The notes: generated by a model from the sequence alone, not told the origin. A stretch of 64,000 nt of DNA from Acanthacorydalis orientalis (GCA_034766995.1 CM068320.1:16883687-16947686); one strand, 5' to 3'. Positions 1-12,350 are shown, counted from the stretch's first letter. Translations and numbers: made by a program.

Positions 1-282
1 AAAAATACTTTTATCAGAGAAAAAAAATTCCAAAATTAATGCTGCGTATACGCAACAGGCACACTTTATGGATTAACACCTATGCTTCTTTTAACAAAAG
101 TCTGAGTGAGTGAAAAGTTTATTTGAAAAATCACACTATCGAAAATAAGTGACACGTCAAATATAACGCTATATATTTCAGTTAAGGTATTCTGTTTATT
201 ATAAAACTATAACTTGAAAAAGAATTATATTTACATGAGCAAATGTCTTATAAATAGAATGAATTATTTCTAATTATACATC

Positions 283-291
<9 letters not shown>

Positions 292-328
<37 letters not shown>
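292..328. repeat. (TA)n microsatellite
   Basis: An uninterrupted AT dinucleotide run follows a short ACAT-rich lead-in. It contains no gene signal. Confidence 0.97.
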
Positions 329-330
<2 letters not shown>

Positions 331-339
331 CAATAAGAA

Positions 340-860
340 CTTATAAAAATTAAAAAATATTCTTAAGACTTTCACTCATCGACTCTCGATTGTCGCCAGT
401 GTGTGTGTCGAGCAGGTCTTATTGTCTGATACCGGTGCTATTTACACACTCACTCGTAATATAATTCATAATAAAAGTACATTTATTAAAATACAACCGT
501 TAAGACCACTATTATTTAAATTTCCCAGACAGTGAAGAATGGTTTCAGACTAAGTAAAGTGTAGATACGAAAAATCTCAATAAACAACTTTTTGGATAGT
601 TCAAAATCGCTAGCGACGCTTTTAAGGAAAGAAAATGATATATATTAATAACCGAAAATCAAATTCGTTGTCTGAAATTATTTTTATAATGCCATCTGAA
701 ATTAACGGTACAATGTTATATTATCGTGACATTGGCCGAAATTCGTTGACAAAAAGAAATCACATCTACGTGATATCGGCAGGTAACAGTTGGCCAATGA
801 AATCACGCATACGTGATAACGGCCGTCAAAGTGTTAAGAAAGATAAATATTTATTCTAAT
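340..860. other. Higher-complexity islet with two short inverted repeats
   Basis: This stretch is clearly less AT-rich than its surroundings and is bounded by TA tracts. It holds a 74-codon open frame on the plus strand (635-859) that I do not recognise. Within it a 25-bp unit occurs twice (756-780 and 799-823, about 21 of 25 bases equal). Each unit contains an ATCAC...GTGAT inverted repeat (759-774 and 802-817). The repeats make a decayed mobile element or a binding-site cluster at least as likely as a protein gene. No splice or promoter signal stands out. Confidence 0.35.
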
Positions 861-954
861 CATGAGTTTCGAATTTTTTTCTAACTATTTTTTCTAACAG
901 TATTATTCTATGACTTCTTTAGACAAAGAAATCATATTCATTTAAAGACTTCCT

Positions 955-956
<2 letters not shown>

Positions 957-998
<42 letters not shown>

Positions 999-1005
999 TA
1001 CATAC
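957..1005. repeat. (TA)n microsatellite
   Basis: A TA run ending in a few TACA units. Confidence 0.97.
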
Positions 1006-1483
1006 AATTTAATTTTAATTTCTTTAACTCTAATGTATATTATACTATAAAGTTTTTAATTATAAATTATAGTCAGCATATATAATTTCATTAAATTTCA
1101 TTATGAAACATAATAAAAGAAACAGAAGGTTGTAAGATTGTTACGAACATCTTTGTGTCAATATTCACTGCGCAACATACCCATAATTCAATTAATATCG
1201 ATTTTACAGTTTCCATTTCTGATTTTATGAAACAAATTAAAATTTTAATTGTTCACTATGTTGAGTGTAATAAAATCAGAATATATAAATGTTGGCCTCA
1301 GTAATAACTTCAAATCAGTTTATTTTATAATAACAATAGGAATCTATAAATGAAAATTTACACTATAAATTAATATTTTATATTTCAGCCGGTCTTAAGT
1401 TTTATCACACATTTTTATAAATATGATTTTTCAAATCAATTTGTTATGTGTATATACGATACATATATATATATATACATATA

Positions 1484-2353
1484 CGAGGTCAGACAATTAA
1501 GTAATACGACCGATTTTTCTCGGCCTGTGGTAACACTGTGAACCTGTAACTCCACCACCGTAATAGCAGATCCCTACTCTCTCGATTGAGACCTTGACCA
1601 CCCTCGTACGATCATTTCTTCGCCAGCTGTTTAGTGTTTTGTAACAACGCGCGAGTAGTGCATGTCACGAAAATGGAACAGAGAAATTTGTCTCGAGCAG
1701 GTTGAAAGTGATCCTACTCTTTTCGATCGAGTTATTACTGGTGATGAAAGTTGGTTCTTTCGATCCCCTGGAGCATCAAGGCCAAAGAAGGCGAGAATGA
1801 GCAAGTCCAAAGTGAAAACCATGTTGATTTGCTTCTTCGACAGCAAAGGGGTGGTTCACAAAGAGTTCGTACCACCTGGACAAACCGTAAATCAAGTATT
1901 CTACCGCAATGTGATCGAAAAATTACGAAAAAGGGTGCTTAGAGTGCGTCCAGAGATCGCGAAGACTTGGGTTCTGCATCACGACAATGCTCCCTGTCAC
2001 AGTGCGTTCAGTGTCTCTCAGTTTTTGGCGTCTAAAGGCATCGCAACGTTACCACAACCGCCCTATTCACCGGACATGTCACCCTGCGACTTTTTCCTAT
2101 TCCCCCATATGAAAAAATTCGTCAAAGGTCGACATTTTGACTCCGTTGAAGATATCCAAGAATCTGTGACGAGGGTACTCGGAGAGGTCCCACAAGAAGT
2201 GTTCCAGAATTGTTACGAAAACTGGAAAACTCGCTGGAATAAGTGTATAGATGCGGGAGGGGACTACTTTGAAGGGGATCGCAGCGATGTACCTTAATTT
2301 TTAAATATACTCGATTTTTGAATTTTGTCGCATTACTTAATTGTCTGACCTCG
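1484..2353 (+). mobile_element. Mariner element, CGAGGTC family, internally deleted copy 1
   Basis: The ends are inverted repeats of about 27 bp starting CGAGGTCAGACAATTAAG (left 1484-1510, right 2327-2353) with one mismatch between them. TA dinucleotides at 1482-1483 and 2354-2355 are the target duplication expected of Tc1/mariner. At 870 bp it is about 400 bp shorter than a full mariner (about 1.3 kb). The missing part is the region encoding the N-terminal DNA-binding domain. The copy at 60367-61288 is nearly identical over shared sequence but carries 39 bp that are absent here after the first catalytic aspartate. The right end runs directly into a long TA tract. Confidence 0.93.
1662..2297 (+). 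pseudogene. Mariner transposase, N-terminally truncated, catalytic half only
   Basis: This 211-codon open frame begins at what appears to be the original transposase start codon and then jumps into the catalytic domain. The DDD triad is intact: Asp28 in TGDESW, Asp108 in HHDNAPCH and Asp143 in PYSPDMSPCD, with exactly 34 residues between the second and third (D34D, diagnostic of mariner). The C-terminal GGDYFEGD-type ending is present. A full mariner transposase has about 345 residues, so the paired helix-turn-helix region that binds the terminal repeats is lost. Compared with the 60.6-kb copy, 13 codons are missing after Phe33, in frame. The product could not bind its own ends, so I class it as a non-autonomous relic despite the clean frame. 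The near identity of the two copies points to recent mobilisation by a full-length source elsewhere. Confidence 0.9.
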
Positions 2354-2354
2354 T

Positions 2355-2357
2355 ATA

Positions 2358-2426
<69 letters not shown>

Positions 2427-2427
2427 G
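2355..2427. repeat. (TA)n microsatellite abutting mariner
   Basis: A long TA run begins at the target-site TA of the mariner element. Confidence 0.97.
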
Positions 2428-2763
2428 ACATTTCAGAAAAATAATAAATCAAATACAGAAATAATAAGTAATTTGACGCTGTGAAAAATAGAAAAAAACA
2501 TACTTTGATCGGAAAATGTTAGTTTATGAATATTTATTGCATGTTGTACTAGAACTGAAGAAGATCTAGGATTGTATTTTATTATTAGACATAGTCATAA
2601 GACTTTAGATAAGTTCATAGTTTATGAAAAAAAAAATTATTCAAAAAAATACAAAGAAAGAACACTTTTTATCTTTATATTATTACTGGTTTTTGTAACT
2701 ATGTTTATCGTATGCTACTTTTCTTCTATAGAAATATATTTTTGTTTTTATATCTATTTGTCA

Positions 2764-2813
2764 ATATATATATATATAGTATATATATATATATTATATA
2801 TATATATATATAT

Positions 2814-2864
<51 letters not shown>
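2764..2864. repeat. (TA)n microsatellite
   Basis: About 100 bp of interrupted TA repeats. It generates an artefactual Ile-Tyr-rich open frame. Confidence 0.97.
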
Positions 2865-2871
<7 letters not shown>

Positions 2872-2894
2872 TTTATACTTTTCTTTATTTACAG

Positions 2895-2959
2895 ATTCAC
2901 AGTGTTCAATAAATGATGTTCTGTTTTCTGGAATAACTGGACAAGAAGTAGTCGTGGGG
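2895..2959 (+). other. Candidate short internal exon, unrecognised
   Basis: A good splice acceptor (TTTCTTTATTTACAG) is followed by 65 nt open in one frame, ending at G|GTATTA. Reading from the third base gives 21 codons including INDVLFSGITGQEVVVG. The Gly/Val/Ser/Asp/Gln content is not what random AT-rich DNA produces. The frame continues beyond the donor for ten codons to a stop, and an AATAAA lies just after, so a terminal exon is the alternative. I do not recognise the protein. The donor is not strong (GTATTA), and no matching neighbouring exon was found. Confidence 0.3.
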
Positions 2960-3500
2960 GTATTATTATTTTTGAATTCTCAAACTATATAAGAATAATA
3001 AATGTAAGTGTTTTCATTTCTTTTTTACAAATGAATAAGACATAAATAAGTTTAATAAGAATATACTACATTTCTACTCTTAGAATTTTTCTTACGTCTT
3101 TCAATGTTCTTCCTATTATAAATTATTTCTATTTTTATTCTCAAAGAATGTTATTTTATTATACTATCAACCTTATTCTTTTCTTTTATATACTAGACTA
3201 CTAATTACTCAATCATTTCACACTGAACAAATATTATTTGTTTACTTATATTAAAATAAATTCCGTATATATATTAACTTTCCGTGTGTATATATATATA
3301 TATATATTAATTTTTGCACGTAAAGTTTTTAATTTTTTTGAAACGTAATATGGAGTTTTTTCACTTTTTGTAACGCATATTTTTGGAATTTCTTAAAGAA
3401 ATTCTAATTAACTGTTGAATCTTATATAAAATTTATAAAATAGTTATTATATATGATTCCCATTTATTCTTGGTTAATGGAAGTTTACGGGTTAATTCAT

Positions 3501-3510
3501 TATATATATG

Positions 3511-3552
<42 letters not shown>

Positions 3553-3601
3553 TACATATATATAAATATATATATATATATACATATATATACATGTATA
3601 A

Positions 3602-3638
<37 letters not shown>

Positions 3639-3643
3639 CATAT
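3501..3643. repeat. Compound (TA)n/(CA)n microsatellite
   Basis: TA repeats are broken by TACA units and a CA run near 3602-3620. They create artefactual open frames on both strands. Confidence 0.97.
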
Positions 3644-3649
3644 GATTAT

Positions 3650-4340
3650 ATCAGAAAAATTTAATATGAAAACAGCATGTCATTTATATTTATTCAAAAT
3701 TACATCATAATTACCAATGTAAAATGAAAATATATATGTTAAACGTAAAAGTGATTATTAATTACAAATTATTCTTCAAGATAACGTAGATTTATTGATG
3801 AATTTGTAATGTGTGCAGCTGCACCATGCAGGTAAACAAGTAAATCATTTGTTGCTTTTGATAATCGATAAAAAATCTCTCTTGAATATTTCTACGGCAG
3901 ACATTTTCTTCAACAAAATAAAACATTTTTTCTGTATAACAAAAGAGTAACAGAAATAAAATAAGACAAATATCTCTTTTAACTCTTTAGTTTTATGGAA
4001 ACATTACCTAAGGATGTTTCTAGTAATACTGTGGATGAAAAGATATCTATTTAATTATAGTTCCAGAGAAAAAGAAACAAAAGACAAGTTTATTTGATAA
4101 ATACAATCAATATATTGTTTACTTTGTAGCAGGTGTGTTGTTTTAAAAATATCTCAGAAACTTGTTTCATACTTTTTGTTTTTTATTATATGACATGTTT
4201 CATCATTTAAACTGAGTATATAAAGAAAACTCGAGCAATTTATCGAGTAGATCTTGAAATATTTGTGCAATAGTAAATAAAGAAAAGTATTAAGTTACAT
4301 TGATTTTTTTTTCGAAAATAAATTTTTAAAACAGCATAAT
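3650..4340. other. AT-rich stretch, one weak exon-like patch
   Basis: Mostly plain AT-rich sequence. At 3981-4054 an acceptor-like AACTCTTTAG precedes a frame starting METLPKDVSSNTVDEK that stops after 19 codons. It is too short to call. Confidence 0.3.
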
Positions 4341-4347
4341 TAGTTGT

Positions 4348-4361
4348 TATATATATATATA

Positions 4362-4404
<43 letters not shown>
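4348..4404. repeat. (TA)n(GT)n microsatellite
   Basis: A TA run changing into GT repeats. Confidence 0.96.
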
Positions 4405-4405
<1 letters not shown>

Positions 4406-4678
4406 AATGTATGTGTTTATCAACAGTAATGTAATCATTTAATTATCATGTATGTAAATGTATGATTAAACGGTTCAACTGCAAAACCGTCCACATTTAC
4501 AATTTTATCACCTTAGTGCAAAATGAATACATTGTCCAATTAAACGCAAAATTGATACATTCTTTTCTCAATTTTGTATTTTTACTCTAATGCACAACTT
4601 TATTACACTATATGATATGAAGTGTGTTTATTAATATTTTTAATTATGTTGTGATCTAAACAAAAATTTGAAACAAAG

Positions 4679-4679
<1 letters not shown>

Positions 4680-4730
<51 letters not shown>
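4680..4730. repeat. (TA)n microsatellite
   Basis: A nearly perfect TA run. Confidence 0.97.
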
Positions 4731-5045
4731 AGTTATATATAACTGAAACATTTATTAGAAATATACATTATTAGTAATGTGTATTTTTTTGGAAAATAAA
4801 ACCCCCAAACTAACAACAATTATGTGATAAGAATCTCTGAATTAAATATAATAAATTAGTTACAAAATTGTCCTTCAAAAATACAGTATTTTTTATAGTT
4901 TCTTGTTTGATGTTTTCTTATATGTTTTAGTACGTAAATAACTCAAAATGTACTAATAAGTAACACAATTAAATTTCATAATCTTACAAATAATATCAAT
5001 CAATAATCCAATTCAATATATTTGTAATCCTTACACATTCTAATT

Positions 5046-5047
<2 letters not shown>

Positions 5048-5098
<51 letters not shown>
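5048..5098. repeat. (TA)n microsatellite
   Basis: A nearly perfect TA run. Confidence 0.97.
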
Positions 5099-5099
<1 letters not shown>

Positions 5100-5102
<3 letters not shown>

Positions 5103-7306
5103 TCTAAATTATGATTTGTTTATGAAAAATAATATCTCTTAAGAAATAATATAAAACAATTTTAAATAAGGAAGTAAAACCATTTAAACAGATATTTATA
5201 GATAAACAAATTAAGCCAGTACAACAGGACAGATTACTTTAAGAATAAATTTAAACCTAGACTCAATCAAATAAACAAAAACTATATGAACGGATATATT
5301 TTTTTAAATAATTTAGTTAACGTTAACAACACGTTAATTTATAAATTGAATTATATTTTTATTTCATTTCAATATATCTATTTTTGAACATTTTCTATAA
5401 AATTATTATTTCATTTATTACGCTGTGAATTTATTTTTATTTCTATACAATTATATATAAAATGTACATAGCAGTAAATAAATACATATAAATGAATTGG
5501 AAAACCTCTATTTGTATATATATTTTCATATAAACATATTTAATAACTAAGTAATATAAGTAATGAATATGTATGTAAATATATACATAAAAGCGAACGA
5601 ATATAATAAAATTCGTTTAATTATACAGAATGCAAATTGATTCCAAGAAAATATGTCATATGAACAAACATCATTTAATGGCAAATATTTTTATAAATCA
5701 TAAATGTACATACATGTACAAAAGTGCGCAATATATTTCTTTAGAACATTCTATACAAATAGTAAAAGTCAAAGTGTGGTAAATTTTTATTGATTACGAC
5801 ATTTTTATTGATGGGTGGTAAAACTTATGATTGAATACCTTATTTGTTTTAAGGTTTTACAGTAAAATAATAGTTTTCTTAACTTTTGGGTTTTAAAATA
5901 GACATTTTCAGTTAATATTACAATATGCTGTATACGATCAGAAAAAGGTATGAATTTTAAGGATTAAATTACATATATATATATATATATATATATATAG
6001 ATAATGTTTAAAAATAGCTTTACAACTAATATAAAAAGTAATTTCTGTAAATATATATATATATATATATATATATTTACATAAGAATTTATAATATGTA
6101 ATATTTATCTGTAAAAGCTGAAGCAAAAAGTAAGTAAAGTTTCATGTTATTAATTTACATTCATATTTTATAAGAAAGTTGATTTTTTTTTATACGATTT
6201 AAGAAATGATTTATGAAAATTATGGTATGCAAAGTTAATAAAAAATTTTCTAATCGTATCATGTATTTTTGCTGAAAAGTATAATTGAATTCGAACGACC
6301 TGTTTTCTATGCCTTGAAATTTTAAAGTAGTAGTTCTATGATCTGGTGTCGTGATTAACATTAGTCTCACAAAACGCTAAGGTATATAAAAATGATTTTT
6401 TAAATTATGATTTCTCTGAACTTAAGTATGATGGCATCATTGAAATAAGGAAATATAAGAAAAAATCATAAACAATCAATAATCAAATAATGAATCTTTT
6501 TTATAAGAAAAGTATTTTATTTTCTGTAGGAAAGATAAAATTTCATTCACTAAAATAATATTTTTATGAATTAACTTCATTAGGTAATCCATAAGATTGT
6601 TTCATTGTAACAATATAATATATAATGTGATATCAGAATTATTAATAGATGGAACAATAATCTGACATGATAACCACTTGATTTTTTAGTAACTTTTTTG
6701 AATATTTTATAATTTATATTATAACTACTTAAAATAATTATTTATTAAAAATTACTATAGACTTGTATGAGCTGTTTGGGATATTTTTCTTCTTAAGGAA
6801 AAACTATGTTTCTTGTTAAGGTATATTCAAATACACCATCTGTTTATTAATATATGTATAGTATCAACTAGTCATTAATATTATTAGAAACATTAGTTGT
6901 TTTTTTTTTAATTTTATACTTTTTTAAATGTTATTGGATATATTGAAATCTTAATTAATATCTATCTTATTAAATACTATTTATATTCTAAATCATTCCT
7001 GAACTATAATAAATGAAAATAATGTTATATTGTAATAATTTTATTCTCAAATGTGATTCCTTTCTATTGTTAGAATTACAATAATATTTACTATAAATTA
7101 TGTAAAGGCGGCATGAAACTCCGTTTACTATTTATACGAATAGTTACATTTACATTTGGTAATTTCATAAGTGAATTTACAGTATTGTGTGGTGGTTTTG
7201 CTATCAGATTAGTAAACAACGCCTATAGTATCTCATATGTTCATAATTTAGTTTTGTTTATGTTGCTTTCTAATTTTAATTAGTTTCTTTACACACACAT
7301 ATATCA

Positions 7307-7310
<4 letters not shown>
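5100..7310. other. AT-rich non-coding stretch
   Basis: I see no gene, element or structured repeat here beyond two short TA runs (about 5971-5998 and 6050-6075). The open frames present are short and low in complexity. Confidence 0.6.
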
Positions 7311-7349
<39 letters not shown>

Positions 7350-7482
7350 AAGTAGTATGTTAAGCATAAAGAAATTGAAAATTTTTTTAATTTATAAAAT
7401 AATTCCTTTTAGCCATTTTCATTGAATATGAACACGTTAGAGGTTAGTACGCTAAAAAGATAAACGTTATTAACATATACTC

Positions 7483-7842
7483 ATGCTTACTTTGATGCTG
7501 ATTTGTATTTTAGTTTTCAGAACAATTCGTCGCAATAAATCTTTTCTTTTACTACTTGTTAAAAGTAACATAAAAAAACTAATCGAAAAAGATAAGCATC
7601 ACATCATGCTATTCCAAGAAAAAAAATTCTGTAATCTAATAATACAACCAATCAAAATGCTCGTATATGGAAACACAGAAAAGAAAACAGATAAACTAAT
7701 TCTCGAAGAAATTTATCACATGAAAACTTATATTTCCAATACAGCTCATGGAAGGAAAATATTATTAATAATTCTTATCAATAATTCTATTGCAATTTTA
7801 AATGAAATATTGATTATTTTGCATGTAGGAACACAAATATAA
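7483..7842 (+). other. Unrecognised 119-codon open frame
   Basis: This is one of the longer open frames here not made of TA repeats. A good acceptor-like TGATTTGTATTTTAG ends at about 7514, inside it. The translation is rich in Lys, Ile, Leu and Asn, as expected of chance translation of AT-rich DNA, with no domain, signal peptide or motif I recognise. It may be a chance frame or an old relic. Confidence 0.15.
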
Positions 7843-7920
7843 AATTTATTAATATATTATATTTTACTAAATAAAATATTTTAACAGTATGAATGTTAGC
7901 AGAATTGAAATATCAGTCTG

Positions 7921-8068
7921 TATTAACCAATGCATCATGTTTTTTTTAAAAAAATGTTATCGGTATATAAATGTCATCGGTATGTATTAACCACTGCTTC
8001 ATGATTTTTTTTAAAAAATGTCATCGGTATATAAAATTACACACCAGTGTTTTTTTTTAAAAAAAAAT
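7921..8068. repeat. Short tandem duplication, period about 64 bp
   Basis: Two adjacent units begin TATTAACCAATGC (7921) and TATTAACCACTGC (7985). Each contains a T8/A7-type run followed by ATGT(T/C)ATCGGTATATAAA. A third partial unit with the T-run/A-run follows near 8045. Confidence 0.8.
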
Positions 8069-8687
8069 GAGGGTTTAATGGATGTACTATATTTATTAAG
8101 TTTTTTATTATACGACGGCTTTATATCCACTAAATGATACACTTATATGACTATATATATGCAATAAAGACCACATAAACTTGATTTTTTGACAAATAAA
8201 TAAATGTAACCGGTTTTTCATTCATAGTTAATTAGTATAACCATTAATTATTAAGAAATATTCAACCGTCTGACAAGTGTAAGAAGTGTGATATTAATTT
8301 TATTATTTTGTTTCGAAAAAAAATTCTTCGAGAAACTACTGCAACCGAATAATAAAGAAATAAAAATATTCGACCAAGAAATAAACATATTTGTAGATTA
8401 GTAAACTTACAAACGAACAAATATTCTTAATAAATACAGAATTTATTTTTTAAAAAAATATACATATTTAATAAATATCTTATATGGTTTTATAAGTAAA
8501 AAATAATGTAGAAGGTTTAATATATTCAAACAAGTATATAATTTATATTATATACACGAAATTGTTTTAAATAGTCGTTGGTTAGTTGGTTATTTGAGGT
8601 TTGCGAGCACGTCGAAAATAAATAGTTGTATGTTCATTATAAAGTGTATTTGTTATAGTTTTAAATATACGCTTGTATGCATATAGG

Positions 8688-8688
<1 letters not shown>

Positions 8689-8755
<67 letters not shown>
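8689..8755. repeat. (CT)n(AT)n compound microsatellite
   Basis: A CTCTCT run passes directly into a long AT run. Confidence 0.97.
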
Positions 8756-8757
<2 letters not shown>

Positions 8758-8823
8758 TGACCAGAATTCTTCTATTAGCGAAACAGTCTCCTTTAACTAA
8801 AATCTGTTACTTTTCTAATAGTA

Positions 8824-9336
8824 TTAGATTGGTAGAAAAATAATTACAGACTATGACATTCAAATTCATATAATTTTTTCTTTTTTTTTGATTTTCTTAG
8901 CTGTTTCAAGTGATCTAGAACTGTTGGATGACTAACGCCTAACTTTAGTGCAAGCTTTTAAATTGTTGTGCGTGGTTCTGATTCAACTAACGCCTTCAGT
9001 TGATCGTTATGAACTGAAGGAGGACACCCACGACTACGTTCCTTAACAAAGTACCCGCATCAAAAGCATCTTTCAGTTTACGAGCAGTTTCTGCTGCTTT
9101 ATCACCCGTTTTGAACTCATATAAAAATGTTCTTTTCTTCTTTTTCATTTTAAATTTAATAGCCGAACTTGAAGCCAAATTAACAATAAAACTAAAGTCG
9201 ATGTTTTCAAAATACAGACCGAAAAATGCACTTTAAAACGATATTAACATGAACAAAATGAAATAAGACTTCCATTGAAAAAAATAAGGTTAGAATTCAA
9301 AAAACAAAAACTGTAATTATTTTCCTGTAAACCTAA
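8824..9336 (-). mobile_element. TTAGGTTGG mariner derivative, copy C1
   Basis: Terminal repeats TTAGATTGGTAGAAAAAT and its inverse are flanked by TA at 8822-8823 and 9337-9338. On the minus strand, a start codon near 9148 begins a transposase N terminus (MKKKKRTFLYEFKTGDKAAETARKL), the first helix-turn-helix of cecropia-type mariners. About 80 bp are then deleted. A second patch (reading complement of 8930-9020) matches the second helix-turn-helix seen in the other copies. The catalytic domain is absent. The same N-terminal-only architecture recurs in five other copies in this window. Confidence 0.87.
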
Positions 9337-9339
9337 TAG

Positions 9340-10375
9340 CATCTTTTGTCATCATTTAGTCAAATTTATTATATTCTTCCATCCTTTACTAAATTATAAT
9401 AACAAGAGAAAAAATTGAAATTATAAAAATATTAATTATAATTAGTAACAAGTTTTACAAAAAGAAAGTGAACTATAATAATAGTTGTAAGTAATCTTTA
9501 GAAAGAATAAGTATTTTGAAACAGATATAATTTCGAAAAGAATACCTATGGGATAACATATTTGGATATATTACAATTTTTAAAAATTATTTAATGCCAA
9601 AATCAACACTAACATATTGTTTGATTAAATTAATCTAATTAACCAATTTTGTAAAAGTCTGCAACTAAAATGAAAAGCATTAGAAATTGAAATTGATAGA
9701 AATGAATTTCAGTTTTCACTTATATTTAAAAGGGTTTTATTCTTATGGATATAAAAAATTATATTTTTCCGAAATCAAATGTTAAAATATTGTTTTCAAT
9801 TATAAATAATATTTAGATAGAAAAAATTCAAATTACTAACTAGGAAATTTGCTTTCATTATAATAGAATTTATACAAGCTAAGAATGTATTAAACAAAAA
9901 TATATGGTTATTATTAATATTTTATGTATGTGTATGTATATATATATATATATATAAATAAAACAATTACTATTTTGAATATACAACATACTTATGTGTT
10001 GTTCTCTTTTTACTAACATAATGCGTTGCAAATTACTTCTTAAATAGATATAAATCTATTTTAGTCAATTTTATAAATGATAATGTATTTGAAAACATCA
10101 ATATGTTAATAAAGACATTAAATTTATCTTGAAATTGATTATTCAAATACAAATTTTATCATTAGTTTTCACTAAATTATTATGCTTTTTTCGGAAATTT
10201 ATTTAAATTTACTCTTTTTAAATGATTTGCAGAAAGATATTACATCGTGTTAAATTAAAAAAATATAAGTTTCCATTAATTTAATTAAATGAAATTGTAA
10301 TTTCAAAAAAATATACCAAATTGCGTGATCTCGCTGACAATTTTATTTATAACCGTGTAATATATTTTGTATTGT
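9340..10375. other. AT-rich non-coding stretch
   Basis: Nothing beyond a short TA run near 9937-9957. Confidence 0.6.
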
Positions 10376-10376
10376 A

Positions 10377-10379
<3 letters not shown>

Positions 10380-10423
<44 letters not shown>

Positions 10424-10510
10424 TAAAACTTTAGTAATAAAGTTGGTAGTTTCTCTCATTATCATTTTAATTTTATTTTCTTGTCTCCGTAGTATCAGCA
10501 TATGTATCTA

Positions 10511-10567
<57 letters not shown>

Positions 10568-10574
10568 GTATATA
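10380..10574. repeat. Two (TA)n microsatellites
   Basis: TA runs at 10380-10418 and 10508-10574 are separated by about 90 bp of ordinary sequence. Confidence 0.96.
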
Positions 10575-11264
10575 CATAATTCTGTTAAATATTTTAATAT
10601 TGTTAATACTTCGTTAGTTTTGTGTAATGCTCAAATTTTCTTTTGCAAATTATTTATATTTCAATTGATAAATCTCTGGTATTAAGTTATAAAATAGCTG
10701 TTATGTTTAGAATTTTATTTATGTTTCATTTTCTATTTCAATAGTAATCATTTTTATTAGAAATGACATAAAATTCATTTAGTATCTTTAATTAGAATTT
10801 TTAAGTCAAATATGTAGCATATCCAATATTTATATATATATATATATATATTATTATCATAATTCATACAAATGCATTTTTACATGTATAATATATTCTA
10901 TGTATAATTTCAATCCTCAAATCAACTACAATATTTTTGAAAATAATGGAAATTTGTCATAAAAATTAAATCTATCATAAAGTATAATAATATTTTCTTT
11001 CAAATTTAAATCGTATGTGTTAGTATTAAAAATTTTACCTATAAGTAATTAATAAATAAATGGGTGACTTATATAAATGAAATGTATTTTTTTTGTAAAA
11101 GTATTAAATGCTAAAGAATCGCTATTTTAAATTGAATATATTTTTTTCCATATTGCATTTAATGAAATTGTTATTTAAAATTGTAAAAAAATCAGAATAC
11201 TAGTATGTACGTTGAAATAAGTATTTATATTTTTTGGAAAATGCTTTTTTATATAAGTTTTTTA

Positions 11265-11268
<4 letters not shown>

Positions 11269-11300
<32 letters not shown>

Positions 11301-11323
11301 ATATATATATGTATGTATATATG

Positions 11324-11370
<47 letters not shown>

Positions 11371-11372
11371 GC
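11269..11372. repeat. (TA)n/(TATG)n microsatellite
   Basis: TA repeats with TATG units. They account for overlapping Ile-Tyr open frames. Confidence 0.97.
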
Positions 11373-11507
11373 TTTATATATCTGAATTTTTTGTTGTTAT
11401 TATATCATTACATGCTATAAGCCAATTATAGTTTAGGAGAACACTTAATAAACAGATTAATACATAGAATGAAAAGAGGCGTTTCAGTCAATAACAGCAT
11501 TTTGACG

Positions 11508-11543
11508 TATAAAAGAGAATAACCTGATTTCGCAACGAGTCAG
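11508..11543 (+). promoter_or_regulatory. Candidate TATA/initiator core promoter
   Basis: TATAAAAG at 11508-11515 is followed 34 bases later by an initiator-like TCAG with the predicted +1 A at 11542. The TATA box is immediately preceded by TTGACG, giving a CRE-like TGACGTA. The spacing is slightly longer than the usual 30-31. The region is distinctly less AT-rich than its flanks, and the downstream segment looks like a 5' UTR exon. No transcript evidence is available. Confidence 0.5.
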
Positions 11544-11738
11544 CAAATACTCATACTTGTGTACACTTCACTATCGCATTTACCATCACGAAGCCTTCTC
11601 TGACCCTTACATTTTATCTTTCGATCTAGTAGAAAAAAGATCGTATCAAACAGCCAAGTCATCGATAACACGAGAGTTTCTGTGTAGTGTGTGCACGCAT
11701 TTCCGTGAAATCGAACCCTTTCACTGATCTTTGCCGAG
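11542..11738 (+). other. Candidate non-coding first exon (5' UTR)
   Basis: The segment runs from the predicted initiator to a splice-donor-like CCGAG|GTATTA. It contains no ATG in 197 nt and has a mixed base composition unlike the surrounding AT-rich DNA. That suits a spliced 5' leader whose coding exons lie downstream, possibly outside the window. No coding exon on the plus strand could be linked to it with confidence. Confidence 0.4.
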
Positions 11739-11759
11739 GTATTATATATAACTCGTAGC

Positions 11760-12300
11760 GAAGTACAGCAAATTTATTGAGTTATTGCTTTTGAAATTCA
11801 TGGAATTACATTCTTTATTAAAAATATTTCAAAGAAATTCTCTTATATTCCATTCGCTTATATCTCGGAAAATTCTCGTTAACTATGCTTTCATTTCGAT
11901 TACGATATATACGTGAACAGAATGTTAACTATGAAATTAATTTATATTTTAAATAACATCCATACTCGGTCCAATTAGCGATGTGTATAATTTTAAAAAC
12001 ATTTTCACAAGGAAAATAACTTAAGGGCGAAAAGAAAATATTTTAAATTCTTTATTCATTTTTTTGTTAAAAGATGAATATAGAAAACGAATAAAGCGAC
12101 ACATTTGTCGTAAATTCATACACAAATATGATAGTTTATATATTGATTTACCAACAAAATTATTGAATACGTAACAAAAAAATTACATCTAATCTATCAA
12201 CTAAGAAATTTTTATATGATTACTATTTTCAATTACTATTGATACTTCTTTAATGTTTGCATATTTTTAAAAATTAATTATTTTCATTTCAAATATTTAC
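11760..12300. other. AT-rich stretch downstream of the candidate exon
   Basis: No coding pattern seen. It would be intronic if the promoter at 11.5 kb is real. Confidence 0.5.
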
Positions 12301-12302
12301 AT

Positions 12303-12350
<48 letters not shown>
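12301..12350. repeat. (CA)n(TA)n microsatellite
   Basis: A CA run followed by a TA run. Confidence 0.96.
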
